A stretch of 53,003 nucleotides of DNA from an uncultured Helicobacter sp. (lineage in GTDB: Bacteria; Campylobacterota; Campylobacteria; Campylobacterales; Helicobacteraceae): NCBI GenBank assembly GCA_944325775.1, contig CALVBL010000012.1, positions 1 through 53,003 of the forward strand. The letters run 5' to 3'. The position numbers were made by a program, and so were the translations under genes. This document shows positions 16,099 to 24,174 of this stretch, piece by piece (position 1 is the stretch's first letter; every line of letters begins with the position of its first letter). The notes beneath the pieces were generated by a model. That model was not told the origin of the DNA and did no database searches. It saw nothing but the letters and a program-made list of their open reading frames with translations.

Positions 16099-16497
16099 CT
16101 ATTTTTTGGGTTTTGGCTTGCCATCTTCTCTGTGAGGAGCAAACTCATGGGGCTTTGGTGGGTGGATGCGTTTGCATTCCTCGGTGTGATTGCGGCAAAA
16201 TTGCTCCATTGCCTTATGTGTTTGCTGCTTGTAGGCGCGGAAGTCCTTAACCTTCATACCATCATACACACTTTGGGCTTGCTCATGCAGGCTTTGCTCA
16301 AACTCCCGCGCCTCTTTGACACTCATATCATCCATACGCTTAGCGATCTCTAGTCTATACTCTGGTATATCTTTTGGCTCCACTTTGCCCGCAAGAGATA
16401 TAAGCTCTTTGTTGCTTTTTTTGGCAAAATCCGCTCCAAATAGTGCGCCACTTAGCACAAGACTTCCTAATACACTTACTGCTAGTATCTTTTTCAT
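16099..16497 (-). CDS. Small periplasmic DUF1104-like protein
   Basis: A 132-residue exported protein: signal peptide MKKILAVSVLGSLVLSGALFG, then FAKKSNKELISLAGKVEPKD, which is like the DUF1104 proteins found in Helicobacter and Campylobacter. The mature part is helical and ends in a Pro/Lys/His-rich tail (HPPKPHEFAPHRED) that might bind metal. It sits 12 bases upstream of the response regulator gene, so it may be a periplasmic accessory or target of that system, in the way Spy or CpxP relate to Cpx. The role is inferred from context only. Confidence 0.7.
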   Translation of the reverse strand: MKKILAVSVLGSLVLSGALFGADFAKKSNKELISLAGKVEPKDIPEYRLEIAKRMDDMSVKEAREFEQSLHEQAQSVYDGMKVKDFRAYKQQTHKAMEQFCRNHTEECKRIHPPKPHEFAPHREDGKPKPKK

Positions 16498-16582
16498 AAC
16501 TGCTCCTTATAAAAGAGTAAAATCCGCTTTTTACAAAAGCGTGAGTGAAGTGTAGAGAAAAATTGTGGAGTATTTGTGAAAC

Positions 16583-17641
16583 CTAGTGCAATATCTCGAT
16601 CACAAACACTTTATCACTATTTTCTTGCAGGCTGATACGCCCATTGTGTGCAAGCACGATTTGCTGACTGAGTGCTAGTCCTAGCCCGTTGCCTTTGAGC
16701 TTGGTGCTTTTGAATGGCTCAAAAAGTAGATTCTTATCCTCGATGGGCTTGCCATCATCGCGTACATAAAACACACTTTTTGTTTCATCTTGGCTAAACC
16801 ATATTTCCACGCACCCTTGTTCTTCCTCGCCTTCTTCAATCGCATCAATAGCGTTAAAGACAAAGTTTTGCAACACAATACTAAAAAGATCAAAATCTAT
16901 AAGCACCTCGTTATGCCCCTCAAAACCAAATTTAAACTCAATATCTTTAGAATATGTGTAGTATGCAATAGATTCTCGTAATTCTTGCTCGATGGATTGG
17001 AGTGTGTGGAGCTTTTTATTGACACTGATACCTTTGGAAAAGAGCAGGGTTGCATTGATAAGTCGCTCAATACGCCAAATAGATTTTTTAATTTCTGTGG
17101 CGATAGGCTGGATACTTGCATCGCCGCGTTTAAGTAGCGTGGAGGTGAGGATTGAGATCGATCCCACGGGATTGCGTATCTCGTGGGCTAGGTGGGCAGA
17201 GACTTGCCCCATAGAGGCGAGGCGCTCTTGACGTTTTTGGTTGGTGATATTAAAGGCTGTGATGATGGTTTTATCACTTAGTGGGCTAATCTTAAACACA
17301 TAGGCATTGTTGTTATACTCTAGTTCGCTTTCATAGATCTCACCGATTTTGATGGGTGAGAGGCTTAGGCTTGTCCGAATGAGTGCGAGAATCTCTGGCA
17401 TCGCATAGGCTTGGTTGTTTTGATAAAACAGCTTTCCGTCTTTTTCAAGCACCCAAATGGCTTGGGGCAAGAGCTCTAGGACATTGTTATAGAGATTTTT
17501 GAGGCTTTTAAACTCTTCTTCGAGCTGATAGGTGCCTTTAATTAGCTCTAGGAGTGAATCTAGCACCTTTTGCTTGTCATTGGTATCAAGACTTTCGATG
17601 AGATGATGGCTTAATAAGCTCTCTTGTGGCAACTCTTCCAT
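16583..17641 (-). CDS. flgS: Flagellar sensor kinase FlgS
   Basis: A soluble histidine kinase that, with FlgR, activates sigma-54 flagellar genes in Helicobacter. From the ATG at 17641 it is 352 residues. A leading region with KQKVLDSLLELIKGTYQLEEE is followed by a PAS-like segment (ELLPQAIWVLEKDGKLFYQN). The H-box is LAHEIRNPVG (H153), and the ATPase part has FNAIDAIEEGEEE and GNGLGLALSQQIV. A longer frame from 17830 would overlap the flgJ-like gene and adds a segment foreign to the family, so I reject it. It follows flgI and the rod-binding gene, matching the order I recall in H. pylori. Confidence 0.9.
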   Translation of the reverse strand: MEELPQESLLSHHLIESLDTNDKQKVLDSLLELIKGTYQLEEEFKSLKNLYNNVLELLPQAIWVLEKDGKLFYQNNQAYAMPEILALIRTSLSLSPIKIGEIYESELEYNNNAYVFKISPLSDKTIITAFNITNQKRQERLASMGQVSAHLAHEIRNPVGSISILTSTLLKRGDASIQPIATEIKKSIWRIERLINATLLFSKGISVNKKLHTLQSIEQELRESIAYYTYSKDIEFKFGFEGHNEVLIDFDLFSIVLQNFVFNAIDAIEEGEEEQGCVEIWFSQDETKSVFYVRDDGKPIEDKNLLFEPFKSTKLKGNGLGLALSQQIVLAHNGRISLQENSDKVFVIEILH

Positions 17642-17690
17642 CACGCGCCAGCCCCTATGTGTGAATCTATTTTCATTGAATCCAAATGCA

Positions 17691-18044
17691 TTATTTTTGC
17701 AAACCTTTGAGGTAGTTAAAGAGCAGCTCACTATAGCCAAAACTCCCGCTAAGATTCTGTGCAAGATTCTCAATATACATAGAGTGATAAATATCGCTCC
17801 CGGGTTGCTTGGGATAAAGCGGATTTTCATTTTTTATCGCATCTTTGAGCATAATCTGCAAAAACAACGCTTCAAAATTATCCGTCTGCTCTCGTAGTTT
17901 TTTGTCCTCTTGGGCTTGGTGCTTTTGGACTGATGAGGGCGTGCTCTGCATATTTTGTGTGGCGCGATGTTTTAGATTCTGCATGAGCGCATCGCCCCTT
18001 AGATTCTCATACGCATTGATACCATTTTGCAACGACACATTCAT
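17691..18044 (-). CDS. flgJ: Rod-binding (FlgJ N-terminal type) protein
   Basis: A 117-residue protein with the rod-binding domain: LREQTDNFEALFLQIMLKDA, then YHSMYIENLAQNLSG. FlgJ in E. coli adds a muramidase domain; that half is absent, as is normal in Campylobacterota. The start is the ATG at 18044, five bases after AAGGAGG. A GTG six bases earlier is too close to that site. It lies between flgI and flgS and probably caps or helps assemble the flagellar rod. Confidence 0.82.
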   Translation of the reverse strand: MNVSLQNGINAYENLRGDALMQNLKHRATQNMQSTPSSVQKHQAQEDKKLREQTDNFEALFLQIMLKDAIKNENPLYPKQPGSDIYHSMYIENLAQNLSGSFGYSELLFNYLKGLQK

Positions 18045-18063
18045 TCTCACCTCCTTAAAGAAT

Positions 18064-19080
18064 CTACATCACCACAATATCCGCGGTGATCGCGCCACTT
18101 TTTTTCATCGTCTCTAGGATAGAGATGATATTTTTGGGGCTTGCACCGATTTTTTGTAGCGCGCGTACGACATTAGCGATCGTTGGTTTTTTGCCATTGG
18201 TGGCGATGGTGTTTTGGGCTTTAGAGATACTCACATCATCGCCGATATTTAGCGCTTCTGGATCGCTTTGAATCTCATCAGAGATTTTGAGCGTGAGTTC
18301 GCCGTGTGTAACTACGATAGGCTCTATGGTGATCCCTAGTCCCGCGACGATTGTGCCGCTTTTTTCATCGATGATCACCCTTTGCTTTTGGATATAATCA
18401 ACCTCCACTTCTTCCACAAGTGCGAGAAACTCCACCATGCTCATCGGCTCGGGCTTGCTGAGCTTAATCGTGCGTGAATCTAGCGCTAGAGCGACATTGG
18501 CATTGAAGGTTTCATTGAGCGTTTGTTGAATCTTCACAGCATTTTGGAGATCGGATTTTTTGAGACTTAGCGTGGCAGAATCTTGCGCAGCGATGTTGTA
18601 AGCCACCTCGCGCTCTATAGTCGCACCATTTATGAGTGTGCCAGAGAGGGCATTGCTGCTTTCGCCAAGCGTGATAGCCCCTTGTGCAAGGGCATAGATA
18701 TTGCCATCAACCGCACTTAGAGGTGTAAGCACCAAAGTCCCGCCGTTTATGGATTTGGCATCGCCAATTGAAGAGACTTGTATATCGATTTTATCTCCTG
18801 CGCGCGCAAAAGCTGGCATATTTGCCGTTACCATCACCGCCGCGACATTTTTGGATTTGATATCATTTGCCGAGACTTTGACATTCATGCTCTCTAGCAT
18901 ATTTGCCATGCTTTGCATGGTAAATTTCGAACCATTCTTATCGCCCGTGCCATTGAGTCCTATCACGAGTCCATAGCCCACGAGCGAGTTTTCTCTGATC
19001 CCCACGATTTGGGCGAGATCAGAGATCTTTTGCGCCCACGCAATACTAAGTGCTACAACTAATAAAATAAGCTTTTTCAT
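18064..19080 (-). CDS. flgI: Flagellar P-ring protein FlgI
   Basis: A 338-residue periplasmic protein forming the P ring around the flagellar rod. The signal peptide MKKLILLVVALSIAWA is followed by the conserved opening IGIRENSLVGYGLVIGLNGTGDK. A later signature is IVAGLGITIEPIVVTHGELTL, and the C-terminus is TMKKSGAITADIVVM. Length and motifs are standard. It heads the flgI-flgJ-flgS group. The upstream non-coding stretch carries the second 133-bp repeat and a hairpin. Confidence 0.94.
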   Translation of the reverse strand: MKKLILLVVALSIAWAQKISDLAQIVGIRENSLVGYGLVIGLNGTGDKNGSKFTMQSMANMLESMNVKVSANDIKSKNVAAVMVTANMPAFARAGDKIDIQVSSIGDAKSINGGTLVLTPLSAVDGNIYALAQGAITLGESSNALSGTLINGATIEREVAYNIAAQDSATLSLKKSDLQNAVKIQQTLNETFNANVALALDSRTIKLSKPEPMSMVEFLALVEEVEVDYIQKQRVIIDEKSGTIVAGLGITIEPIVVTHGELTLKISDEIQSDPEALNIGDDVSISKAQNTIATNGKKPTIANVVRALQKIGASPKNIISILETMKKSGAITADIVVM

Positions 19081-19166
19081 ACATCTCCTTAAAAGCGCTT
19101 ACGCTCATATCCCTATGAGTCATTGCTGTTAAGGGAGCAGCAAAAAGGATTCCATTATTTTTGCTC

Positions 19167-19187
19167 CAAGTTTGTGCAGCAAACTTG
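19167..19187 (-). repeat. CAAGTTTG hairpin downstream of repeat copy B
   Basis: CAAGTTTG (19167-19174) and CAAACTTG (19180-19187) are a perfect 8-bp inverted pair with a five-base loop. The same arms recur at 19578-19600. Read on the minus strand, it follows the 133-bp repeat copy B, as hairpins also follow copy A. Confidence 0.5.
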
Positions 19188-19210
19188 CTATCGGGATTTG
19201 AGGTAGAGCT

Positions 19211-19343
19211 GCTTGTCCAAAATTCTAGTATCTTGCGTGAGATTTGCATGTTGCGCAAGGTGAGGTAAGGGAACTGCCTAGTCGGTAATGACCGAGCCGA
19301 GCTGAAGTATTCATGTAAAGATTACGCAAGAGATGAGTTTCTA
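19211..19343 (-). repeat. 133-bp dispersed repeat, copy B
   Basis: The inverted counterpart of 9784-9916, about 90% identical by hand alignment with only transitions seen. On the minus strand it reads from 19343 down. The CTTGCGT/ACGCAAG outer pair is intact. The inner stem is altered in both arms (TTGCGC/ATGCAA instead of TTGTAT/ATACAA), with only partial pairing retained. It lies between flgI and a small membrane protein gene. Confidence 0.8.
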
Positions 19344-19347
19344 GGTT

Positions 19348-19566
19348 TTACACAAACATACCAGCAAGGACTTTCATATCAACAAACAAACTGATACTAA
19401 AGCCAAGAATATTGCCCACCATCATAATCCAAAAGCCCAAATGATACACGCCCGCATACATCAGACAAAAAATACTGATGGGGAACAGCACCACGCCAAG
19501 CCCAATAAACACATACCCTAGCACGCATGTTGCTAGTCCTAGGTAAAATAGCCAGAGGTGTTTCAT
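19348..19566 (-). CDS. Small membrane protein, unknown function
   Basis: A 72-residue hydrophobic protein. After MKHLW it is nearly all membrane segments: FYLGLATCVLGYVFIGLGVV, then FPISIFCLMYAGVYHLGFWI, then MMVGNILGFSISLFV. This suggests two or three helices and an inner-membrane location. No family is recognised. There is no obvious ribosome site. Its stop lies 4 bases from the 133-bp repeat. The strongly hydrophobic, non-random composition is the main support for it being a real gene. Confidence 0.5.
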   Translation of the reverse strand: MKHLWLFYLGLATCVLGYVFIGLGVVLFPISIFCLMYAGVYHLGFWIMMVGNILGFSISLFVDMKVLAGMFV

Positions 19567-19572
19567 ATTATT

Positions 19573-19809
19573 TTAGGCAAGTTTGCGTGAGGCAAACTTG
19601 TGTATCGCTTCGTGGGGAGTGAATCTCCACTCGCTCCGCTTACGCGAACATACAGCAGATTTTTTAGAATCCAAAGCATTATTTGGTGCTGCCACCTCAG
19701 AAACGCGATTTGACAATGGCGTAGATTCTACAAACTCACCTAGTAAATTACGATCGCTCGTAGTAAATAGATCCACTCTCACTCCGCCGTGCATATATTG
19801 ATAGCTCAT
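19573..19809 (-). CDS. Possible small protein coupled to terC
   Basis: A 78-residue frame whose ATG follows AAGGATAATC and lies two bases after the terC stop codon, so it could be translated by coupling. The sequence has no family I recognise. Its last 24 residues or so (from SRKRSEW to the end) are encoded by the inverted double-hairpin element, so the natural end of the protein may have been replaced by an inserted repeat. It could equally be a chance frame. Confidence 0.3.
   Translation of the reverse strand: MSYQYMHGGVRVDLFTTSDRNLLGEFVESTPLSNRVSEVAAPNNALDSKKSAVCSRKRSEWRFTPHEAIHKFASRKLA
19578..19640 (-). repeat. Double-hairpin element, copy 3 (inverted)
   Basis: On the minus strand it reads AAGCGGAGCGA, a GAGTG/CACTC hairpin (plus coordinates 19617-19632), CCACGAAGCGA, then a CAAGTTTG/CAAACTTG hairpin (19578-19600). 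This order and the intervening bases parallel the elements at 9968-10030 and 37832-37888, although the second stem has a different sequence. Confidence 0.5.
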
Positions 19810-19811
19810 GA

Positions 19812-20573
19812 TTATCCTTCTTTGGAATCTTGGGATTGTGTAGATTTTATAGAATCTGTGCGGTGTTTTTTACCAAGCCAAAGATTGATACACTCCACAC
19901 CCAGTGAAAAGGCAATCGCAAAATACAAATACCCCTTAGGGATATGAAAATGCAGTCCATCTGCTACCAGAGCTACGCCAATGAGGATCAAAAATGCTAA
20001 TGCCAGAACCTTGATAGTAGGGTTTTGCTCGACAAACTCTGAAATCCTCCTAGAGGCGATCATCATCACACCTACAGCGATAATTATGGCTAGCACCATC
20101 ACCGTGAAATTCTCCGCCATACCCACCGCCGTGATTACAGAATCTAGCGAAAACACAATATCTAGCAACGCGATTTGCACCAGCACGAGTCCAAAGGCGT
20201 TTGAGTGCTTGATATGGGAGCTTTGCCCATCACCCTGTGCCATTTGGTGAATCTCAATCGTGGCTTTGTAGATGAGAAATAGCCCGCCCAAAAACAGCAC
20301 CAAATCGCGTCCAGATACATCAAAACCCCAAAGGCTAAAAAGCGGTGCAGTGAGCTTGGAGATGACAAACACAAGACTAAGGAGCGCGATACGCGTGATC
20401 ATAGCTAGGGAGAGTCCCAGCAGGCGTGCGCGTGTGCGTAAATGCTGCGGGAGGCGCGAGACAAGCACCGCGATAAAGATGATATTATCAATCCCCAGCA
20501 CGATTTCCATGATACTAAGGGTTAGTAGCGCCATCCACGCACTAGGCTCAAACACCCACATAAAAGCTTCCAT
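19812..20573 (-). CDS. TerC family integral membrane protein
   Basis: A 253-residue polytopic membrane protein of the TerC/YgdQ family, members of which are linked to manganese or other metal export and to metalation of exported proteins. It has the two diagnostic acidic motifs in membrane helices: EIVLGIDNIIFI (23-34) and FSLDSVITAVGM (141-152). At least six hydrophobic segments are visible. It follows corA with no gap, so a metal-ion homeostasis pair is suggested. The short C-terminus is Ser/Thr/Asp-rich. Confidence 0.88.
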   Translation of the reverse strand: MEAFMWVFEPSAWMALLTLSIMEIVLGIDNIIFIAVLVSRLPQHLRTRARLLGLSLAMITRIALLSLVFVISKLTAPLFSLWGFDVSGRDLVLFLGGLFLIYKATIEIHQMAQGDGQSSHIKHSNAFGLVLVQIALLDIVFSLDSVITAVGMAENFTVMVLAIIIAVGVMMIASRRISEFVEQNPTIKVLALAFLILIGVALVADGLHFHIPKGYLYFAIAFSLGVECINLWLGKKHRTDSIKSTQSQDSKEG

Positions 20574-21518
20574 CTATAACCAACCTTTTTTCTTAAAATA
20601 CACGATTGGGAAGATTGTCGAAAGGATCATGATCACAAGCACCACGGGATAGGCGTATTCTAGGTGTGTTTCGGGCATATAGTCGAAGTTCATACCATAG
20701 ATCGTGCCAATGAGCGTGGGGGGCATCATCGCCACAGTTACGACGGTAAAAAGCTTGATGGTCTTGTTTTGTTCGATGTTGATTTGGTTGGTAAGGATAG
20801 TTTGGATATTATCGAGTGCATTCATATTGACGGTGTTAAACTCCACGAGTGAGTTGAGGTCCTTTAGCACGATGGTGAGGTTTTGCTTGGTTTCTGAATC
20901 TGGCTTATTGCTACGTAGCATCGCGGTAATAGCGCGTCGCTTATCAAAGAGCGAGTCGCGCACGCTCATATTGAGCTCTTGGAGGTTAGAGAGAGATTCT
21001 AGCATTTGCTTATAGTCCGTGAGCTCTTCGTTAAAGACATTTTTGCGCAATATACGCGTTTCTTTGGCGGCAGATTCTAGCAGGTCCGCGTCTTTTTCCA
21101 CGCGCGCTTCAAACATCTTGCTCACCAAATCAAACCCATCTTCAAAAATCTTAGGGCTAGCAAGCACGATTTGCTGAATCTCTTCAAACACCTTAAACTC
21201 GCTGTATCGGATAGTAAAAAGGATATTTTTGTGCAGGATAAAGGTGATGGTTTCATTGACGAGATTCTGTTCAGTGCGCATTAGGAAGTAGGTATTGATC
21301 GTGATAGAGCCGCTATCCTCCCAGTAGCGCGCGGATTGCTCGATCTCCTCACGCTCCTCTTTGGTGGGGATATCGAGATTATATGCATTAGCGATATAAT
21401 CCACCTCAAGGCTGCTGGGCTGAAACAAATCAATCCATAGAATCTGCTCGTGGATATTTTGTGTGGTCTCGAGCTTCTGGCGCACGACAAAGCCATTTTG
21501 CTTAAAAAACACATTCAT
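20574..21518 (-). CDS. corA: Magnesium/cobalt transporter CorA
   Basis: A 314-residue divalent-cation channel. The cytoplasmic funnel makes up most of the protein. Two C-terminal helices follow, with the signature YGMNFDYMPE between them and a basic tail FKKKGWL. The ATG at 21518 has AGGAGG upstream. A GTG at 21542 would place that ribosome site inside the gene, so the shorter form is chosen. The terC gene follows immediately on the same strand. Confidence 0.93.
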   Translation of the reverse strand: MNVFFKQNGFVVRQKLETTQNIHEQILWIDLFQPSSLEVDYIANAYNLDIPTKEEREEIEQSARYWEDSGSITINTYFLMRTEQNLVNETITFILHKNILFTIRYSEFKVFEEIQQIVLASPKIFEDGFDLVSKMFEARVEKDADLLESAAKETRILRKNVFNEELTDYKQMLESLSNLQELNMSVRDSLFDKRRAITAMLRSNKPDSETKQNLTIVLKDLNSLVEFNTVNMNALDNIQTILTNQINIEQNKTIKLFTVVTVAMMPPTLIGTIYGMNFDYMPETHLEYAYPVVLVIMILSTIFPIVYFKKKGWL

Positions 21519-21673
21519 TGCTAACCTCCTAACGATTGCCACTGTCTTGCGCCCATTGTTTGGGTAGTCTGTGATTTGTGGTGTGTGCTGTGCTTTGAAG
21601 CGCTATTGTAGCAAACAAATGATTTTACTGCAAGAGTGGGATTTGCTATCTTAACTCTTAAGCTTTCTTAGGC

Positions 21674-21679
21674 TACAAT
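21674..21679 (+). promoter_or_regulatory. Probable -10 element for the glycan trio
   Basis: TACAAT preceded by TTAGGC lies 39 bases before the glycosyltransferase start, a form also seen before panD. No -35 match is visible. It would begin transcription of the three-gene plus-strand unit 21718-24128. Confidence 0.4.
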
Positions 21680-21717
21680 GCGCGCTTTGATCGCACAAAA
21701 CTACACAAAGGCAGAGT

Positions 21718-22611
21718 ATGCAGCCCAAGATTTCTATCATCACCGTGGTGTATAACGACGTGGCACATATCATCGAGACGATGGATTCTGTCATACATCA
21801 GACTTATCCACATATCGAGTATATCCTCATCGATGGGGCGAGCAGTGATGGCACGACAGAGAGTATAGAATCTAAAATCGCTTCTATCGCGAGTATCACC
21901 CACCGGCGCGAGAGTGAAGATTCTCTCTATCTTGAGGCACGCTTAGATTCTAATCCCGATTTTAGTTTTAAGTTTTTGAGCGAACGCGATACAGGCATCT
22001 ATGATGCAATGAATAAGGGCATAGACCTCGCCACTGGGGAGTGGTGTAATTTTATGAATTGTGGAGATAGATTCTATAATCTGGAGGTGTTAGGGCAGGT
22101 AGTAAGGGAGATAGAAGGCTTTAAGAAAACTATGAAAGATATGCCAGCTGTCATCTATGGTGATACACAGATTATGTATGATGAGCAAAATACTAAGATT
22201 CTCTATGCTGCACCAAGTGAGAGGAAAAACGCCCACAAATACACTCAACGTTTTATTCATCAATCCGCTTTTATAGCTACAAATATAGCAAAAGTTTATA
22301 AATATGATACTAAATTTAAGATTATGGGAGATATGGCTTTTTTTCTTGAGATATATAATAAGGGTGGTTATGTGTTTAAAAAGATAACGTGTATTGTTTG
22401 TGTTTTTAGTGCAGGTGGTGTATCTGGTAGGCTTTCTTGGAAAACGTTTATTGAGGGTTGTGCAATAAGTTTTAGATATAATGTGTTTATTTCTGTATAT
22501 TATGCATTGAGATATATTTTTTGGGTTATCCCACGCGTGCTTGTTCGCAATGCTATTCCTAACAAATTTCGCAACAAAGCTAGGGTTATTTTTGGTAAGA
22601 AATATCATTAG
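21718..22611 (+). CDS. Family 2 glycosyltransferase (WcaA-like)
   Basis: A 297-residue GT-A fold transferase: ISIITVVYNDVAHIIETM at the start, then LIDGASSDGT (nucleotide-sugar Asp), then FLSERDTGIYDAMNKGIDLA with the D-x-G-I-Y-D-A-M-N-K motif typical of surface-polysaccharide transferases. A hydrophobic stretch near 255-280 (YYALRYIFWVIPRVLV) could tether it to the membrane. Base composition turns AT-rich from about 22090 and stays so through the next two genes. It probably adds a sugar to a lipid-linked or LPS glycan; the donor is unknown. Confidence 0.88.
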   Translation: MQPKISIITVVYNDVAHIIETMDSVIHQTYPHIEYILIDGASSDGTTESIESKIASIASITHRRESEDSLYLEARLDSNPDFSFKFLSERDTGIYDAMNKGIDLATGEWCNFMNCGDRFYNLEVLGQVVREIEGFKKTMKDMPAVIYGDTQIMYDEQNTKILYAAPSERKNAHKYTQRFIHQSAFIATNIAKVYKYDTKFKIMGDMAFFLEIYNKGGYVFKKITCIVCVFSAGGVSGRLSWKTFIEGCAISFRYNVFISVYYALRYIFWVIPRVLVRNAIPNKFRNKARVIFGKKYH

Positions 22612-22660
22612 ATTACATTAAGTTTAAGATATATTAAAATCAAAGGGGAAGTATTGATTT

Positions 22661-23287
22661 ATGAAGGTTGTTTTTGATATTTGCGGAACATTATATGATT
22701 CTAATACAACACTTGATTTTTGTCAATGGCGCGTAAAAAATATATGGCATAGGTGTTTTTTAATATTTTTGCGATCTAAACTTGTTGCAGCGTGTAATAA
22801 GTTCGCGTTGTTTTTTTGGAAAACAGATTTAATTCCAGTTAGAAAGATTTTTATAAAAACTCTTAGGGGGACTCCTAAAAGTACTCTCTATCAGGAAAGT
22901 GTTGCTTTTGTAAATCTATATTTAAAGGATAAAGTAAGAGCAGAAACTCTTAGTATTCTTAAGGAATTTAATTCTAGTGAAGTCGTTTTTGTTTCTGGGA
23001 CATTAGATTGTATTGCTTGTAGTGTTGCAAAACATTTTCATATCTCAACATTCTATTCATCTCAACTTAAATACGACCAAAGTGGCATATGTAGTGGAGA
23101 TTTGATGTATGATTTGCTGGGCAACAAGCACAGACTCTTTGATGCAATTGATGTTGTTGTGACAGATAATCTAGATGATGTTGAGCTTTGCAAAATGGCA
23201 CAGAATGCTTATATAGTTACACGATCAAAACACAGAAAATTTTGGTTATCTCAGGGTTTTACCAATATGAGACTTTTGGAGGTTTAG
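22661..23287 (+). CDS. HAD superfamily phosphatase with a DxCGT active site
   Basis: A 208-residue HAD-fold protein. Motif I is FDICGTLY (5-12): nucleophile D6 is present, but the usual second Asp, the general acid, is Cys8. Motif II is the FVSGT segment, and motif IV is VVTDNLDDVELC. A cap region lies between motifs I and II. It sits between a glycosyltransferase and a UbiA-like membrane protein with a 1-base gap to the latter. By analogy with phosphoribosyl-polyprenol pathways, it may remove a phosphate from a lipid-linked sugar phosphate. The composition is AT-rich, suggesting transfer. Confidence 0.7.
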   Translation: MKVVFDICGTLYDSNTTLDFCQWRVKNIWHRCFLIFLRSKLVAACNKFALFFWKTDLIPVRKIFIKTLRGTPKSTLYQESVAFVNLYLKDKVRAETLSILKEFNSSEVVFVSGTLDCIACSVAKHFHISTFYSSQLKYDQSGICSGDLMYDLLGNKHRLFDAIDVVVTDNLDDVELCKMAQNAYIVTRSKHRKFWLSQGFTNMRLLEV

Positions 23288-23288
23288 C

Positions 23289-24128
23289 GTGTTTTTTATT
23301 TTGTCTTTTTTACCTTTCAGCTATTTGTTTTATACAAGATTAAAAGGTATTTTTCATAAACTGTCATGGGTGTGTTTATACTATGTGCCTGTTGTGGTGC
23401 TGTATTTGTATTTTACTCATGGTTTTTATGATGTAAAAAATTTTATCCGATTATTTGTGATTCTGTGCATAGTTGATATGGTATACACTAATGGTTATAT
23501 TCAAAATGATGTACTTACAACAAAGCAAGAAAAAAATCCTACAATAAGACTTCCACTGAGGTTGTTATTGACTATGCGATCATGTTTTGTGGTAATTATA
23601 ATAGGGCGAGCAATGTTAATAACCTTATTCTTTATTATTCTTTATTATTTTGATGAGAGCTATTGTTTTACTCTTGGAGTAGTTATGATTGGCCTGCAAG
23701 TATTGTATTTTGTATACAATAGCCAACGAAGTATTATAAACTTGCTCCTAATCCCCCTATTAAGTTTTATACGGTTTTTTGGTATCATTTTTGCCTTCAT
23801 CGATCAAGATCCTGGGATTGTAATTTGGCTTTTTTTACTTTACCCGTTTCCAAAGTTTTTGGAGTTTAGTACGCAGGAACGCTATATAACTGCACGTGTT
23901 ATGAAGAATATCATAAGAAATTTTGATGTATTTCGTGTAGTATACTATCTAATATACACATTGGTTGTTACTGGTGTGTGGCTACAGGGCGCAATAGATT
24001 GGATTATTGTCATTATGGGGCTATATTTTTTGTGTTTTCGTATCTTGTGTCTTTTGGCAATAACGCAAGAAACTTTTTCTGGTTATATACAGGATTTACG
24101 TTATAAAAACAACCCCCATAAAAAATAA
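23289..24128 (+). CDS. Polytopic membrane protein, divergent UbiA-like prenyltransferase
   Basis: A 279-residue, very hydrophobic protein with about eight membrane segments, starting at GTG 23289. Near residues 68-84 it has NGYIQNDVLTTKQEKNP, placed and spaced like the polyprenyl-diphosphate/Mg site of UbiA enzymes (NDxxDxxxDxxNP), but two of the expected acids read Thr and Glu. The best guess is a UbiA-type transferase that joins a sugar phosphate to a polyprenyl phosphate, as DPPR synthase does. The HAD gene just upstream fits that pathway. The family call is tentative; another membrane family is possible. Confidence 0.5.
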   Translation: MFFILSFLPFSYLFYTRLKGIFHKLSWVCLYYVPVVVLYLYFTHGFYDVKNFIRLFVILCIVDMVYTNGYIQNDVLTTKQEKNPTIRLPLRLLLTMRSCFVVIIIGRAMLITLFFIILYYFDESYCFTLGVVMIGLQVLYFVYNSQRSIINLLLIPLLSFIRFFGIIFAFIDQDPGIVIWLFLLYPFPKFLEFSTQERYITARVMKNIIRNFDVFRVVYYLIYTLVVTGVWLQGAIDWIIVIMGLYFLCFRILCLLAITQETFSGYIQDLRYKNNPHKK

Positions 24129-24135
24129 ATATGCT

Positions 24136-24141
24136 ACAATA
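24136..24141 (+). promoter_or_regulatory. Probable -10 element for panD
   Basis: TACAAT in the context TATGCTACAATAAC, 33 bases before the panD ATG and directly after the AT-rich trio. It matches the Helicobacter sigma-80 style, in which the -10 is conserved and the -35 weak. Confidence 0.45.
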
Positions 24142-24174
24142 ACTCCCTACAAAGACAATTTACAAGTAGGAAAC

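Noticed and set aside
22090..22608. A 172-residue minus-strand frame opposite the glycosyltransferase
   Set aside because: Low GC content leaves long antisense frames open; there are no protein-like motifs.
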